A DNA stretch of 64,000 nt, taken from positions 61,457,554 through 61,521,553 of the forward strand of contig OX485803.1 of the NCBI GenBank assembly GCA_950295325.1, read 5' to 3'. Shown here piece after piece: positions 25,521 through 37,500 of the stretch. Below the pieces are notes generated by a model. It saw nothing but the letters and a program-made list of their open reading frames with translations. It did no database searches and was not told the DNA's origin. A program made the translations under genes and the position numbers. The number at the start of each line of letters is the position of its first letter. Position 1 is the first letter of the stretch. Source of the DNA: Polytrichum commune. Taxonomy: Eukaryota > Streptophyta > Polytrichopsida > Polytrichales > Polytrichaceae.

Positions 25521-28237
25521 CATGTTTTGTACATGCTTGTTGTAACATACCTCGTTAAACTATTCATAAACAATAAACAAACATTTATTGACAAAATGCT
25601 CACCTCCCAACTTGGAGACACACACAAAACATAACATGTGTTCTCCTTCCCCCAAGCCTTATTTATACATGATATCCATAAGATACTTTTAGAAGCCTCA
25701 AGTATTTCTATAAATAAATTGAAGTCTCCTTATCTATATGCATATATCACTTTCACTTTGCTTTACATAGATAAGAGTCCTCTCAACTTCTTGTCCCTCG
25801 ACTTCCCATTCATCCACGCTTCTTAGTCTTGGACATTCATCCCTCTGATTTATTTCCATCCTTAACGATACATTTCCCAATTAGTCCATTAGACTTGTGA
25901 AGCATGTTGTGGACATTCAAACATTCATATCAAGCATGTTTAAAATATAACAGTAGTATGTAATATAAAGGAGCCCACCATTGTATCTACAACCCCCATG
26001 TAGTGACACAAAGTGATTAAGGCGAGCAAATCTCTGATCAGGAGAGGAAGAGCTATGATGAGAAGAGAAGTGTCTTCTCGGAACGAGAGGAGTGTGCAGA
26101 TGGACGACGGAGGCGGCCAGCAAAAGAGAAGATGGAGACGAGGGCAAGAGGAGCTGCCACGTGGAAGGGGTGGTGAAAAGAAGGAAGGCGGCGAAAGAAA
26201 AAGGGTCCCCGGGAAGGGAATGCCACCGTGACCCGGGAGCGAGCTCGGGAACTCAGGGGAACTCGGCCACGACGCGGGAACAGGCACGGGAACGCGGGAA
26301 CGCGGAAGGAGCGCCAAGACCTGGACTTGGAGCGGGTCGCCATGAAGACTTCCACCAAGACTTCAAGTTCAAGACCATAGAACTAGGCTTCAAAGTAGTT
26401 AGAACAACCACCGCAACCGGCACATGTTCAGGATAAGTAGATGCTAGAAGCGGTTAGGACTGAGATCTTCATAACTACGAAAATTTACCCTAAATGCTAG
26501 CTGCAGAGACATTACAGTCCTATTTTTAGCAAATCCGCATAATTGTACTAAAATTAGATTTCAGAGACTATTTAAAGAGGGGTACTTGAAGACCCTATAG
26601 CACTTCATTTGGCCCCGAGCGATCTTACGTGAAGTGTACGTCTCAATTGTTACCTTCGGATGATGAATATACTTACCATTTAGGGTGCCTTACTTATCAT
26701 TAGAGGATTTAGCGTGGATAACTCGGACTCAAGTAATTAGGAATTATACTTAGGCCTTCCACGGAGGAAAGACAAGGATGCTCTAGGAGTATAATCAATT
26801 TAGGAACTAAGGAGCCTCTCGGGAAGCATAGCACGGAGAATCATTTCAATATAGGACTTTAAAAATTTGGAGTTTTAAGGAGCTCCGCGGCGAGAAGAGA
26901 TTTAGCCCCGGATTCCTTTGAACTTGAAGACTCTAAGGCTTTTAGAGGAATTTGAAGATCGGAAAGCTACGAGGCTGAGGGACCATGAGGCCACAAGGCG
27001 AGAAGACGAAGACTCGGAGACTTAAAGATTTTTGAAGAAACTCGAAGACCGAAAGGCTTCGAGTTTGAAGACCGAATTTGGAGCTGAGGGCCCACGATAC
27101 TGAAGGACTGCGGACTGGAGGACCGCGGAACCGGACGGCGATTTTACAAGACTGGAAGACTGATCCTTAAAGAATCTGAAGACTCGGAGACTTGAAGACT
27201 CTTTTGGTGAACCTTGAAGATTGAAGGCCCGCGGGACTGAGGGACCGCGAGACAGAAGGGGAGAAGACTGAAGATTTATGAAGTTCTTGAAGACTTTTTC
27301 GGGGAACCTAGATTTGGTTGAAGAAATTGAAGACATGAAGACTAAAGGACCATGAGACTGAGGGCCCGTGAGACCGAGAAGACAAAGGACTAAGAAGAGT
27401 TTGCAGGCCGAAGACCAAGGAGGTTCTCGAGGCCAAAGGCTAAGGAGTTTTCAAAGCCAAAGACTAAGATACTTTTTGAAGGCTAAGAGGATTTTTACAA
27501 AGACTAAGAAGATTCTCTTGAAGAGTAAAGTCCAAAGGAAGTTCTCGAGACTGGAGAATTAAACTTTCATCATTAGAGATTGAAGACATTAAGAGGGCTT
27601 CAAACCATCATCCGAGAATAGGAGAATTCGAAGACTATCAAGTAGTCCAATCTCACGATTAAGTTATTACAATCTAGATGTATCAATAAACATGATTGAT
27701 AAAACACTCAAGATTGTGAATTTTGGTTGAGGATATTGGAATTGAAATGGAATTAAAGTATATTGGTTTCCTAATATATTACTTGCAAAAGCACTCTCTA
27801 CGCTTACAACACTTAACCTCGACATTAGGATTTCGGGGAACATAAGCTTGAAAGCTAGGCTACTTTCTCCTTAGATATTCATCCAAGAGGAAACACCATT
27901 AGAAGATGGCCTCCACAAAAATTATAATCATTCAAACCATGAAAGATATTGTATACAAGAATGAAGTTCCTTAAATACATTTAACCTTGACATTAGGATT
28001 TAAAGGAACATAAACTTGCAAACCTAGGTCATCTGCTCCTTGAGAGTTCAAAAGAGCACGGAAGCAAACTATCACGAATCTAAATAATAGTATACAAGCA
28101 ACCACCTTCAAAATAAAAGAAAACCTATAAAGGTCTAATTTTGGTGGGAGTAACTTCCATGTAAACCGGTTCAGCAGCGGGTTACACCGTCTAAGGCTGA
28201 GGGTTGAAGGTGACCTCGACACCCCACCCAAAAAAAA
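25521..28237. other. Intergenic region with GC-rich patch and GAAGAC-type low-complexity tract
   Basis: A GC-rich, purine-strand-biased patch at about 26000-26340 stands out from the AT-rich surroundings. From about 26880 to 27590 the plus strand is a degenerate array of GAAGACT, CTCGGAGACT and GGACCGCGGA-like words. A TATA-like 'actatttaaagagg' at about 26568 and the downstream layout could be an old LTR with leader, but no retroelement protein is legible. A diverged direct repeat of about 70 bp sits at about 27815 and 27981 ('gacattaggattt..ggaacataa'). Confidence 0.5.
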
Positions 28238-28791
28238 TCATTAAAATTTTATTATAATAACATTTCTTTGTCATGACCCTTGCTTTTTTCTACCATATCA
28301 CCTCTTTTGCCTCTCCCACCGCAAAACATGTTGGACCATGTCAGTGGATAATGTAGACCTTAAAATATGTATTTTGAGGACCTCGACCTCCATGGTCACT
28401 TTGATTTCTTTCCTTGGTGTAAATAAAATTGGTCCCGGGACGAGTTCAACAACCAATCACATTTTTTAGAAGGCCTTGGGACGACTTCATGGTCCAAGCT
28501 ACAAATAACCCCTTAGGGCCAATTTACACCATGAACCAGGAAGTCGTTCAAGGGCGTTGTAAGAATGTTGATTGGCTGCCAAACTCATCCCGGGACCACT
28601 TCGATTTACACCAAGGAAAAAATGGCAGAGTGACCATGAAGGTCAACGTCAGCAAAATACATATTTTAAGGCCTAATTAATGCACTAACATGGTCCAACA
28701 TGTTTTGCAGTGAGAGAGGCAAGGGAGGTGGTCTAGTAGGAAAAGGCAAGGGCCCATGGCAGAGAAATGCCGTTATAATATTTTTTAATGA
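28238..28791. mobile_element. 554-bp foldback element (two arms of about 275 bp)
   Basis: The whole stretch is an inverted repeat centred near 28512. Paired blocks from the outside in are 'tcattaaaa', 'ttctttgtcatgacccttgc' or its variant, 'gcaaaacatgttggaccatg', 'ccttaaaatatgtatttt', 'catggtcact', 'ccttggtgtaaat', 'ggtcccggga' and 'gggccaatttacacc'. Arms differ by scattered substitutions. It shares the ccatggtcc/tttacacc vocabulary of repeat family R2. It has no coding capacity; if transcribed, it would make a long hairpin RNA suited to Dicer processing. Confidence 0.8.
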
Positions 28792-29524
28792 ATATTTTCT
28801 CGGGGGCTTTATATACAACTCTTTCCACTAGGTAAGGCTCACAAGGCATACTTTTCAACATCTATGTGATGTAATGAATATTGAGAAGCAAGTTTGCCCT
28901 CTATGTGCCTTGATCATATCATAACCCATGAGACACACCATTTCTTACGAAACCCTAAAAAGGGAACCCTAATATTTGAAAGCTAATCTTTGCAAATATA
29001 TCATATCTTATTCATGCGACCTTTCAAGTCATGAACACAAGGATCTTATTAACATGTGTTGGTCACAACTAGAAAACGAAAATGAGACCCATCAACCAAG
29101 GAAAAATAACATGAAATCTTGAACTAGGTGATACAGGTTTAGGGCCAAACCTCAACAATCACCATGAAACAGTGACGGTTTGAATCTTCAACAACTGATG
29201 TAGCAAATCTCTTCCCATTATGCATCAAAACCAAGGTGGGCCGCCAATATCTTCCATTCATGCTTAACTACAACCTTTGAATGCAAACCTAAGAAAGTGA
29301 GGAATAATATTGTGGAGAAATGACGTAACCATGTGCACAAGAATGGTCTTAGTATTACATTCTAAACCCCTCCTTGGTATTGGTATGTTCATAAATATCT
29401 CATGTCCATGATGCACATGTATGAGCTAGTGTATTGTCCTCTTTGATACTAGTTGGGTATGATTTGCGATACCCTACTTGATACCAATGCTTATACCAAG
29501 CCCTAACATATATACCAATCGAAC

Positions 29525-29665
29525 ACTGGTTTACACCTAGTGAAGGGCCCAAGGCTTTCCAAAACTGATTTCTTAAGAAGTCGGACCATGGAAGTTGGAC
29601 CATGAACTGGGACCATTGAAAAAGGCCCTCTTCCATGGTCCAGAGTGGAAACAGCCCCTTGGTCA
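29525..29665. repeat. Dispersed repeat family R2, short copy upstream of TGD1
   Basis: The reverse complement runs from 'aggggctgtttccactctgg' through 'ccatggtccgacttctt' to 'gcccttcactaggtgtaaa', matching the first 140 bp of the copy at 25149. It ends about 330 bp upstream of the TGD1 start codon. Confidence 0.65.
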
Positions 29666-29993
29666 GAAGAAACTGATCTCCTCTCCCCTGCACACGGAGC
29701 GCCGCTGAGGTCATCGATACAGGGCCAGCACACGCACACACCGCACAAGGGAGGAAACAGGCTCCGGCCTCCGTCGTGGAAAAAAATTGAAACAACGCAC
29801 ACTTACTGACCAGATCATGCATTCGACATCATCATCGTCGAAGTGAGTAGGCACACAGTTTACAAAATTGAGTAGACAAAATGTCACGAAACTGACCAAC
29901 ATGGACCTCCACTGCGCTACACCAGCTTGAAGCTCCTCCTAGGGTTTGGAGCCTCACTTCCAACTCTGCTTTCTGCTGGTTGACGTTGCCACA

Positions 29994-32275
29994 ATGTCGG
30001 CATGTGTGCTCGCGGCTGCCAGGCCGTGTGGTCACATATCGGGGGCGATTGAATTGCCCCCACGGCTGTCTCTGCAACTCAGCGGCAGAAGGCGTGCCTG
30101 TTTCGGACTGCAACCCTTCCTCTCGCGACGATGCCACAATGCCGCGAAGAGGAGGGGGACGGGGATGGGGACGCAAGAGCGTCGTGGAGGATTTGGAGTG
30201 GCAGCTATGGCCAGTGCTGTCACGGAGGTTGGAGTACCTAATACGGATGGCGATGGTGCATCTATTCCCACGCCTGCTCCTGAGATTTTGGAGGAATTGG
30301 ACACCAGGCCGATGCTGGCAGGGTGGATACCTCCCCGCTACTTGTGGAGAGCCATTGCCGCTTTCATAATTGCTGGACAGGTACCACAGGAGACACTTGC
30401 TTTCTTTAAACTTTTCTCTTCTACGGTTGCCATTCCAAGCCTCTCAGGGTCATGTTGGTTTCAGCAGGCCACTAATAAGAACAGGTCCTCGATTTGGCTT
30501 CGCAATGTGATTGGTAGTATTCGCCCCTTCCTAGCACTTGTTTTCCGGTGCACCTTACCACCTACGGTGGTCAATGGGTATCCGGGTGAACCGCATCTGG
30601 GAACTTAGGGGCCTGCCCTTTGGGAAGATAAGTGCAGTGGAGGTAAGTGCAGGGCGCCTTCTCGTTTCCATATGTTGACAGTGTTCACCTTTGAACACCG
30701 GGATGCACGTTTCGGAATCCCCTATAGACCAACTCGTAGATGGTGCATCAACATTATAATTCACGCCCGAGGCAGCACTGGCCCGTGAGAGCACTGGCGC
30801 CTAATCTTCAACTCTGTTCCGCAATTCCTCCTCCGGTGCAGTCTAATAAGACAAGACTATGGTTCAAATTGACCTCAAGGCTGAATTGTGGCATTTTGTG
30901 GTCCTTGCAATAGAAGTCCTTTCAAGTGGAATAACTAGAGCAAATTAAGAGCAGACACAGATTGCAAGTTTTTCCTACTAAGGAGGAGCATTCTAGTCGC
31001 TTACAAAGTGCATGTGGTTGCAATTTGCAGGTAGTGATTAGGACAATAAGGGGGAGAATTCATGTGAGGAACACATTCCAGCAATTGGAGTTGGTTGGAC
31101 CACGATCATTAGGTGTGAGCCTACTCACAGCGTCATTTGTTGGTATGGTGTTTACGATTCAGGTATGTCTATGTTTGTGTCTCTCCCTTGTAGACCATTG
31201 TCAATGTGCAAAATTCAAACCAGCGAAGTCCTCAAAAATGTTTGCAGGGTCTAATTGCCATATAACACAAATATATCAGTTAGGTTTTTCCTTAATCAGG
31301 TTATGTCATCGATCAATGGCTTTTAGCAACTGTAGAAGTAAAGGTTGGTGGTTGATGGTTGATGTCTTATTTGTGTTTGCAGTTTGTTCGGGAATTTGCA
31401 AGGCTGGGCTTGACACGGTCAGTAGGTGGTGTGTTGGCCCTAGCGCTGGCAAGAGAGTTGTCTCCTGTGGTGACAGCCATTATCATGGCAGGGAGAGTTG
31501 GAAGTGCTTTTGCTGCTGAGCTCGGCACCATGCAGGTATTTAGTGGTTCAGTTCAGGGTTACTAAAATCTTGACAGTTGACATCTCAAGCGTCAGGCACT
31601 TCCATTGAAATGGAGAAGAGCTGATGAAGCTTTGAAATTTTCGTAAGCCAGTCGTGTGTCATACACTGGAGCAGTGCCTCATGAATCCTTTCTTTATCTA
31701 TGGGGGACCCAACAATTTTTAGTACTGATGGAGGCACTTAATTCATGTCTATGTCTATATGGACTGCATGGAAAACTTCAGTCAATCATACAAGAGAACA
31801 CATCAACTCCTGTTTACACATGTATGTGTATTTGCAGGTCTCAGAACAGACAGATACACTTCGAGTATTGAGAACAGATCCAGTCGATTACCTGGTCACT
31901 CCACGCGTTATAGCCTGTTGTGTGGCTTTACCAATTCTCACCACCATGTGCTTTGCAGTAGCAATGGCTGCAAGTGTCTTACTGGCAGATTCAGTTTACA
32001 ATGTAAGTGCCAACATCATCCTTGAGTCTGCAGCAAGGGCCCTACAACCTTGGGACTTGATAAGCACAACAATCAAGTCGGTGGTATTTGGTGGTATCAT
32101 TTCCATCGTGAGCTGCACATGGGGAGTAACCACACTAGGAGGAGCTAAAGGGGTGGGAGAGTCAACAACTTCAGCAGTGGTCATCTCTCTTGTGTGCATT
32201 TTCATAGCTGATTTTATTCTTTCATGGGTCTTCTTCCAAGGTGCAGGAGATGCTCTGAAGGCAGCAATGGGGTAA
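29994..32275 (+). CDS. TGD1: TGD1-type chloroplast lipid-transfer ABC permease (MlaE family), four exons
   Basis: Predicted exons 29994-30380, 31031-31162, 31383-31535 and 31838-32275 join in phase 0 with GT-AG borders and give 369 aa (Arabidopsis TGD1 is about 350). The first about 85 residues are Ala/Arg/Ser-rich with few acids, as in a plastid transit peptide. The permease follows: GWIPPRYLWRAIAAFI, then LGVSLLTASFVGMVF and FVREFARLGL, the core ALARELSPVVTAIIMAGRVG and SAFAAELGTMQVSEQTDTLR, and C-terminal membrane segments ending FFQGAGDALKAAMG. In the family this inner-envelope subunit works with TGD2 and TGD3 to bring ER-derived lipid into plastids for galactolipid synthesis. The ATG at 29994 is the first in frame. 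A longer non-ATG open frame upstream is not needed. Confidence 0.93.
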
Positions 32276-34592
32276 TTATACCTTATCAAGCAGAGTCTGT
32301 ACACTCCCATCTATCATTCATTACTAATTTGAAACTCAAATAAGTATATTTTGGCCTTGTTGTGAATCTCAAGGAAGTACAACATAAGCTTCAGAATGAG
32401 AAGGTTATGTTGTTCTTTGAGAGCTGAGCTGGTAGAGAAAGCTCAGGCACTCTTGTACAGTGTTTTCTGTAACAATATGCGTGTTCTGTGGTATTATTGT
32501 CAAGGATTCTCACTGTACTGTGGATAAGTATTGTGCTCCTACTTCATTGGACCAATAAAATAGCCATAGAGTTGACAAATGAGGATCATTCTGTAGCTTA
32601 TTCTGTAGCTTATATGACAATGATTTTCTAGTAACCACCAGATGGTATTTCAGAATGATTGAGACATCCACTTTGCTAACAAAATTGTAAAGAAAGGAAA
32701 AGAAATATTGATAGAACGATTTGTGCCTCGTTGACTGTCTGCTGAATGGCTCCTTATTGCACATACAATGAAATCATTCAAGGAGTTGAAGGTATAGAAG
32801 CTTGAACTTAAGGTATTTCATGGTTGGCTTATTCCTTCTCTTTGCCTTGAACTTTCTCTTTGGGTAATTCCCTACCCCCTATTCAGGTCTTTTCATCTTT
32901 TTCTTTCTTGGTTTCTTTAACTAACTATCATTTGTCTATTATGAAATTCCTAATGTGAATACTTCCGTGAAAATATGGGTGAGGTGCCTCCTTTGTATGA
33001 CTTCCATCATTTTGTAACCTAGTGTAAAAATTAAAGTAAAGGTAGCGGACTCTTACGTAGCAGACCTTTAGAGGGGTTACTAGGACGGCTAATATACAGA
33101 ACTAGGTCTTCCACAGCTAATTTAGGTGTTAGAACTGCCATTCACACTGCTGTGTGTTTGTACATGCAGGCTAGAATAGTCAAGGCACCTCGCATTTACA
33201 GGCTGGAGAGTGTACCTTGGAAGACTTTCCTTGAGTGGTTATGCAAATCTGTTGATATTATATGGCAAAATGTGATCACTACAACAGGATGATTAGCTTC
33301 GTTTTGGTTGGCATAATACCAGGTATATTTACTCATCTCAACAGACACAGGTCCATGTTTATGGTGTCAAATTCCCTCCCTGGAATTTGGAAAGGTATAG
33401 ATCAGGATGACAGTCAGACTCAACGCAGTAACAGAACAGAAGGTATGTATGAAAACAGACTACATGATAGGAAATACACATAGAAACAACACTGGTGCCA
33501 AAGACACCTTGATTTAATTAGGATCTCATGTAAATACACAACCTGGATATTTCTTGTTCTGTGGATTTTTTTGTTTATATTTATTTTGGTATGGATCACA
33601 GAATGTTACTGAGCCGAGTGTTACACTACCTATAGCACATGTGTGCTCCAAATGCTGGTCCAGGAGTTTTGAGAGGTTTGTTGTCTGATTTGGTTTGCTT
33701 TGCTGGTAGAATTAACATCGAAGTAATTGAGAACATTTAGAAACCGGTTGTGAAGTTTTTCAGTGGGAAATTGGACCAGGGATTCTCCACATCCTCGATC
33801 AATCTTTGAATTGATGTATATGTACATTCAGATGCCTACTAAATCTAAGCTACATAGTTACAGAGCTCTTGACTTTGTAAGTTGACAGTGTAAACTGCAA
33901 GGGGGTGAAGGTCAGAGAACACTTCATGATTTATATGTGTATCTGCAGACACAGATTTCTGTGTTTAGGATGTAATAGCAAACTAGACTTTGGCACTTGT
34001 GCAATGTTGCGTCTGGATTAGCCCTGCAATAGTTTTTGTGTTCTATATATTTTGGCATAGTAAGATTGTGCCATTATGACTATAAGAACCTCCTCTTCAA
34101 CTAATGGTTGTGTTGGAGATACATGTTATTATGTTGGAGCTACCAAAGGCAAACACATCCATGGAGGGCAAATTTAGCAGCCTATAATTTCAAGAAAGCT
34201 GCAAGAACACATTTGATTTCACCCATCCATAATATTGTCCAAAGTATCCTTGTAGACAGCAAGCACCTCAAGATCTTGCATAGCAGTCCATTGAAACTGG
34301 TCAAATCTTGACCTCCAACTAAGTTCGCCCATAAAATGTTGAAACTGCAATGATCATAGAAACACAGTTGCAAGACTTTGGATCATTCTTTGCACAGTTT
34401 GTACCATACAATTGATTTTGTCCTTTTGAATTTTGCAAGATGATGTATATCCACTGACATGGTAAGTCAAACATCTCCAATTAAGAAAAAGCATATCTCA
34501 GATAGGTATTTAAAGTCACACACCTACCAATTTTCATATTACAAGTTATATCCTGACAAACACCAATAAATGCCGATATATGAAGTGTTCTT
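32276..34592. other. Intergenic region between convergent TGD1 and PDC
   Basis: This holds the 3' untranslated sequence of TGD1 (possible signals near 32550, 'ccaataaaatagc') and otherwise unassigned AT-rich DNA. A splice-acceptor-like 'tgtacatgcag' ends near 33170, but no exon with recognisable protein follows. No RNA gene seen. Confidence 0.5.
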
Positions 34593-37500
34593 TTATAGGT
34601 CGGGCTGAGGAGGTCTTCCATTTGCAGCTGAAACTCGAGAACCCCACTCTAAAAGCTCCTTACTTGTATCATCTTTGTGACAAACTACCTCTATGAAACA
34701 CAACACCTCAGGTTTTTCTAATGATGTCAATACTGCACGCTCCAATTCAACCTCATTTGTAACCTGCATGTAGTCACATAAATGTTACACTATGGTTTTC
34801 CTCCAAATAATTCATTGAAAGAAAGACAACTCCAGTGTTGCCCTTGATGTGGATTATGGTGTTGCTTCATTTTTGAGTTGGTCTAATTCTATATGAAGTC
34901 TAGAAACATGCATTACAAAAATTAGAAGGTCCCACGATGACTATTACTTCCTTTGGAGATGAACACCTTAAATAGGCATAGACAAGGCGGTTGGCACCTA
35001 TCTCTTCTAAGGGCATGCCCCTAGGTTCCCACATGGTTAGTTGAAAATATCTTGTTCACTTGGATACCCCCACTATGATTGGGTGGACCATAGATGTTAG
35101 GATACCAAAAATCAAGTGCTAGGACGGTCACCCTCTGAGTACTATTCCAACCTTAAGTTGGGTTAACCTCAAAATTCCCATGGGATCTGGGTTAAGGCCT
35201 TGGGTTTAAGCCACCCAAGAATTCATCAAGGCTTGTGTTGTTTGAATCTCATGTAGGAATAGGATAATTATGTAGACATGTTTTAGTCTTGTTGTCAACA
35301 TACTAACATTGTGACAAGTCTATTGTAGTGAATTGGAATCCTCGCTTTTTGAGTAAGTGTTTAGTAGAACATCCAACAAAACTAGAAGTTGATCCAATGA
35401 TTCCAAATATTTCAACAAACATACAATGAAACAAGTTCCAATATGACATTGATGGATGTAGAAAATCTTTAAAGACATTCGATGTTAAATTCAAATCTTC
35501 AATGTCACCACTACCTTGCAGGTCCAAAGGAGTCCATCACCATTTTGAAATGCTTCCGCTACTTTGCAATAGTTCCAATTCTTTATTACATTGTAAGGCC
35601 CATCATGGATCTCAACTTCTATTGTGTATCCACCATTGTTGATTAAAAATATAATACTACGTTGATTGTTACGAATCATGGTGGATAGATCTTGGGCTGT
35701 CACCTGTCCCGTTGAGTTGAATGAAAAAACAATGTTCACAAAAATCATCAAGAATCTACACGATGGTCTACAATACAAACCATGTTAAATGTCAACCGAA
35801 CTCCAATGAAAGTAATTTATAATAATGACCAAAATACAAGATATATTTCACCTGAAAACTACCATCACCAATGCAAGCAATGCAACGTTTGTCAGCGGCT
35901 TGTGCATAACCCAACAAAGCCCCCACGGCCCAACCTATTGATCCATATTGCATTTGGAATTCATATCTGCACTTGCCCATGTCCAAAGATGTTTGTGAAC
36001 CGTTAACTTGATATTTTATACAAGTTTACAACAAACATAAAACTTTGCCTCCATTAAAGTAGGGTCAGGAGAATATGGAATAAATGAATAGCCGAAGTTT
36101 GACTATATTGAAGATAAATGAAGATTGGGCTCTCCAAGCATTTTTGTAAGAGCTTCACAAAATGAACTTTTGTGGGGTAATTCTCACCCACAACCATCTG
36201 GCAACTTTAATTTTTGGCAATTGAACCACGAGCTCGGGGGGTGCACTGTACTAAACATGTACGAGTATACGTGAGTGCACAGGAGGGGTATTGATTTGGA
36301 CCTTGCCGTATTACGTATACATATGGTATACATGTTATAATTTATAGTTACGTACATATATGGAAGGCCTTTAAAAAGTATACAATAATTGTACTTGTAT
36401 GGTACTGTTACTATACTACATATCATAAGTTTTCATATTGGATGCGGAGGAAGTTTTGTAATCGTTGGGTGGAGTATAGGGATCCAATTGACTTGATGGA
36501 CCGTCCATCAAATGTGGAGATTGGTTTATGTTGGTATCAAAAAGGGGCTAACAACAAGTGGACATATGATCTTACTAATCATTTGATGGTAGACTTAGAG
36601 ACAATAATTGCATTGGCTATAATGACATATATTGGTGAATCAAATGTTTATGAGTTACATCCGGGAGATGAAAAAGTTTTCAACGACTTTGCTGGTGAAA
36701 GCTAGGATATTTTGTTATACATATTATAGGGGTTGATTATTGTTCAAAAGTATATTTGTATACTTATGTTAATGACTATATATGAATGGATGTTTTTTTG
36801 TGTATACATATTGTCACTTGTATATTTATTGTTGCAATTGTATGTGTATTACTTCATTTCACAAAAAAAAACTTGTATATAGGGGGTTTTTAGAGTATGT
36901 AGTGAACGCACGTGATTCTAGGTTTTAATGAAAGGTGCACCCCCCGAGACCACGAGTCTCCTGTCTCTGCTATCACTGCTGTATTAGTTGTTAACATTCT
37001 CTGCCACCACCCAATAGCACAGAAATCATTTGACGCAATACAATGATGAGTGATGTACTACTAAAATGCATCAAATTCTTTTTCATTTCCTATATTTTCA
37101 AACATGGTTGTGATCAAGTTTAAAATCCTACAAATGTTCAAGACCTTAACAAGGTGATTGTTGAAGAATTTTCTTCCTCTAAGTAGTACGTGCCGAATCA
37201 AATTTGAGTCATTGGTGTGCATAATTTGACTTTCACTCATGACAACATTATACATAGTCAGCCTTCCAAGAAATGTTAAGAACATTTGTTCTCATTATCA
37301 TGGTTTTGGCCATCATTCAATTAACAACCACACAAAATTTGTTACAAAAGAATCCAATTTAATACACTTCCAGGTATTGCATGTGTAAGAAAATTCATTT
37401 TCAAATATTGTAGATTCGTATTAGAAAATATAAGCATTATACTTAGATTATACTTAGAGTAACAATCATACTTGGATGTGGCCAAAAAGAGTATTCACTC

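Noticed and set aside
25940-26436. Several overlapping Pro/Ser- or Arg-rich open frames on both strands
   Set aside because: Open in many frames at once because of GC-rich, stop-poor composition. This is not evidence of a gene.
29400-29902. Minus-strand frames of 63-140 codons upstream of TGD1
   Set aside because: They overlap an R2 repeat copy and the TGD1 promoter and show no domain; the composition explains them.
33130-33300. Possible additional exon after TGD1 (acceptor near 33170)
   Set aside because: TGD1 is already complete to its usual C-terminus at 32275, and the downstream sequence has no recognisable protein.
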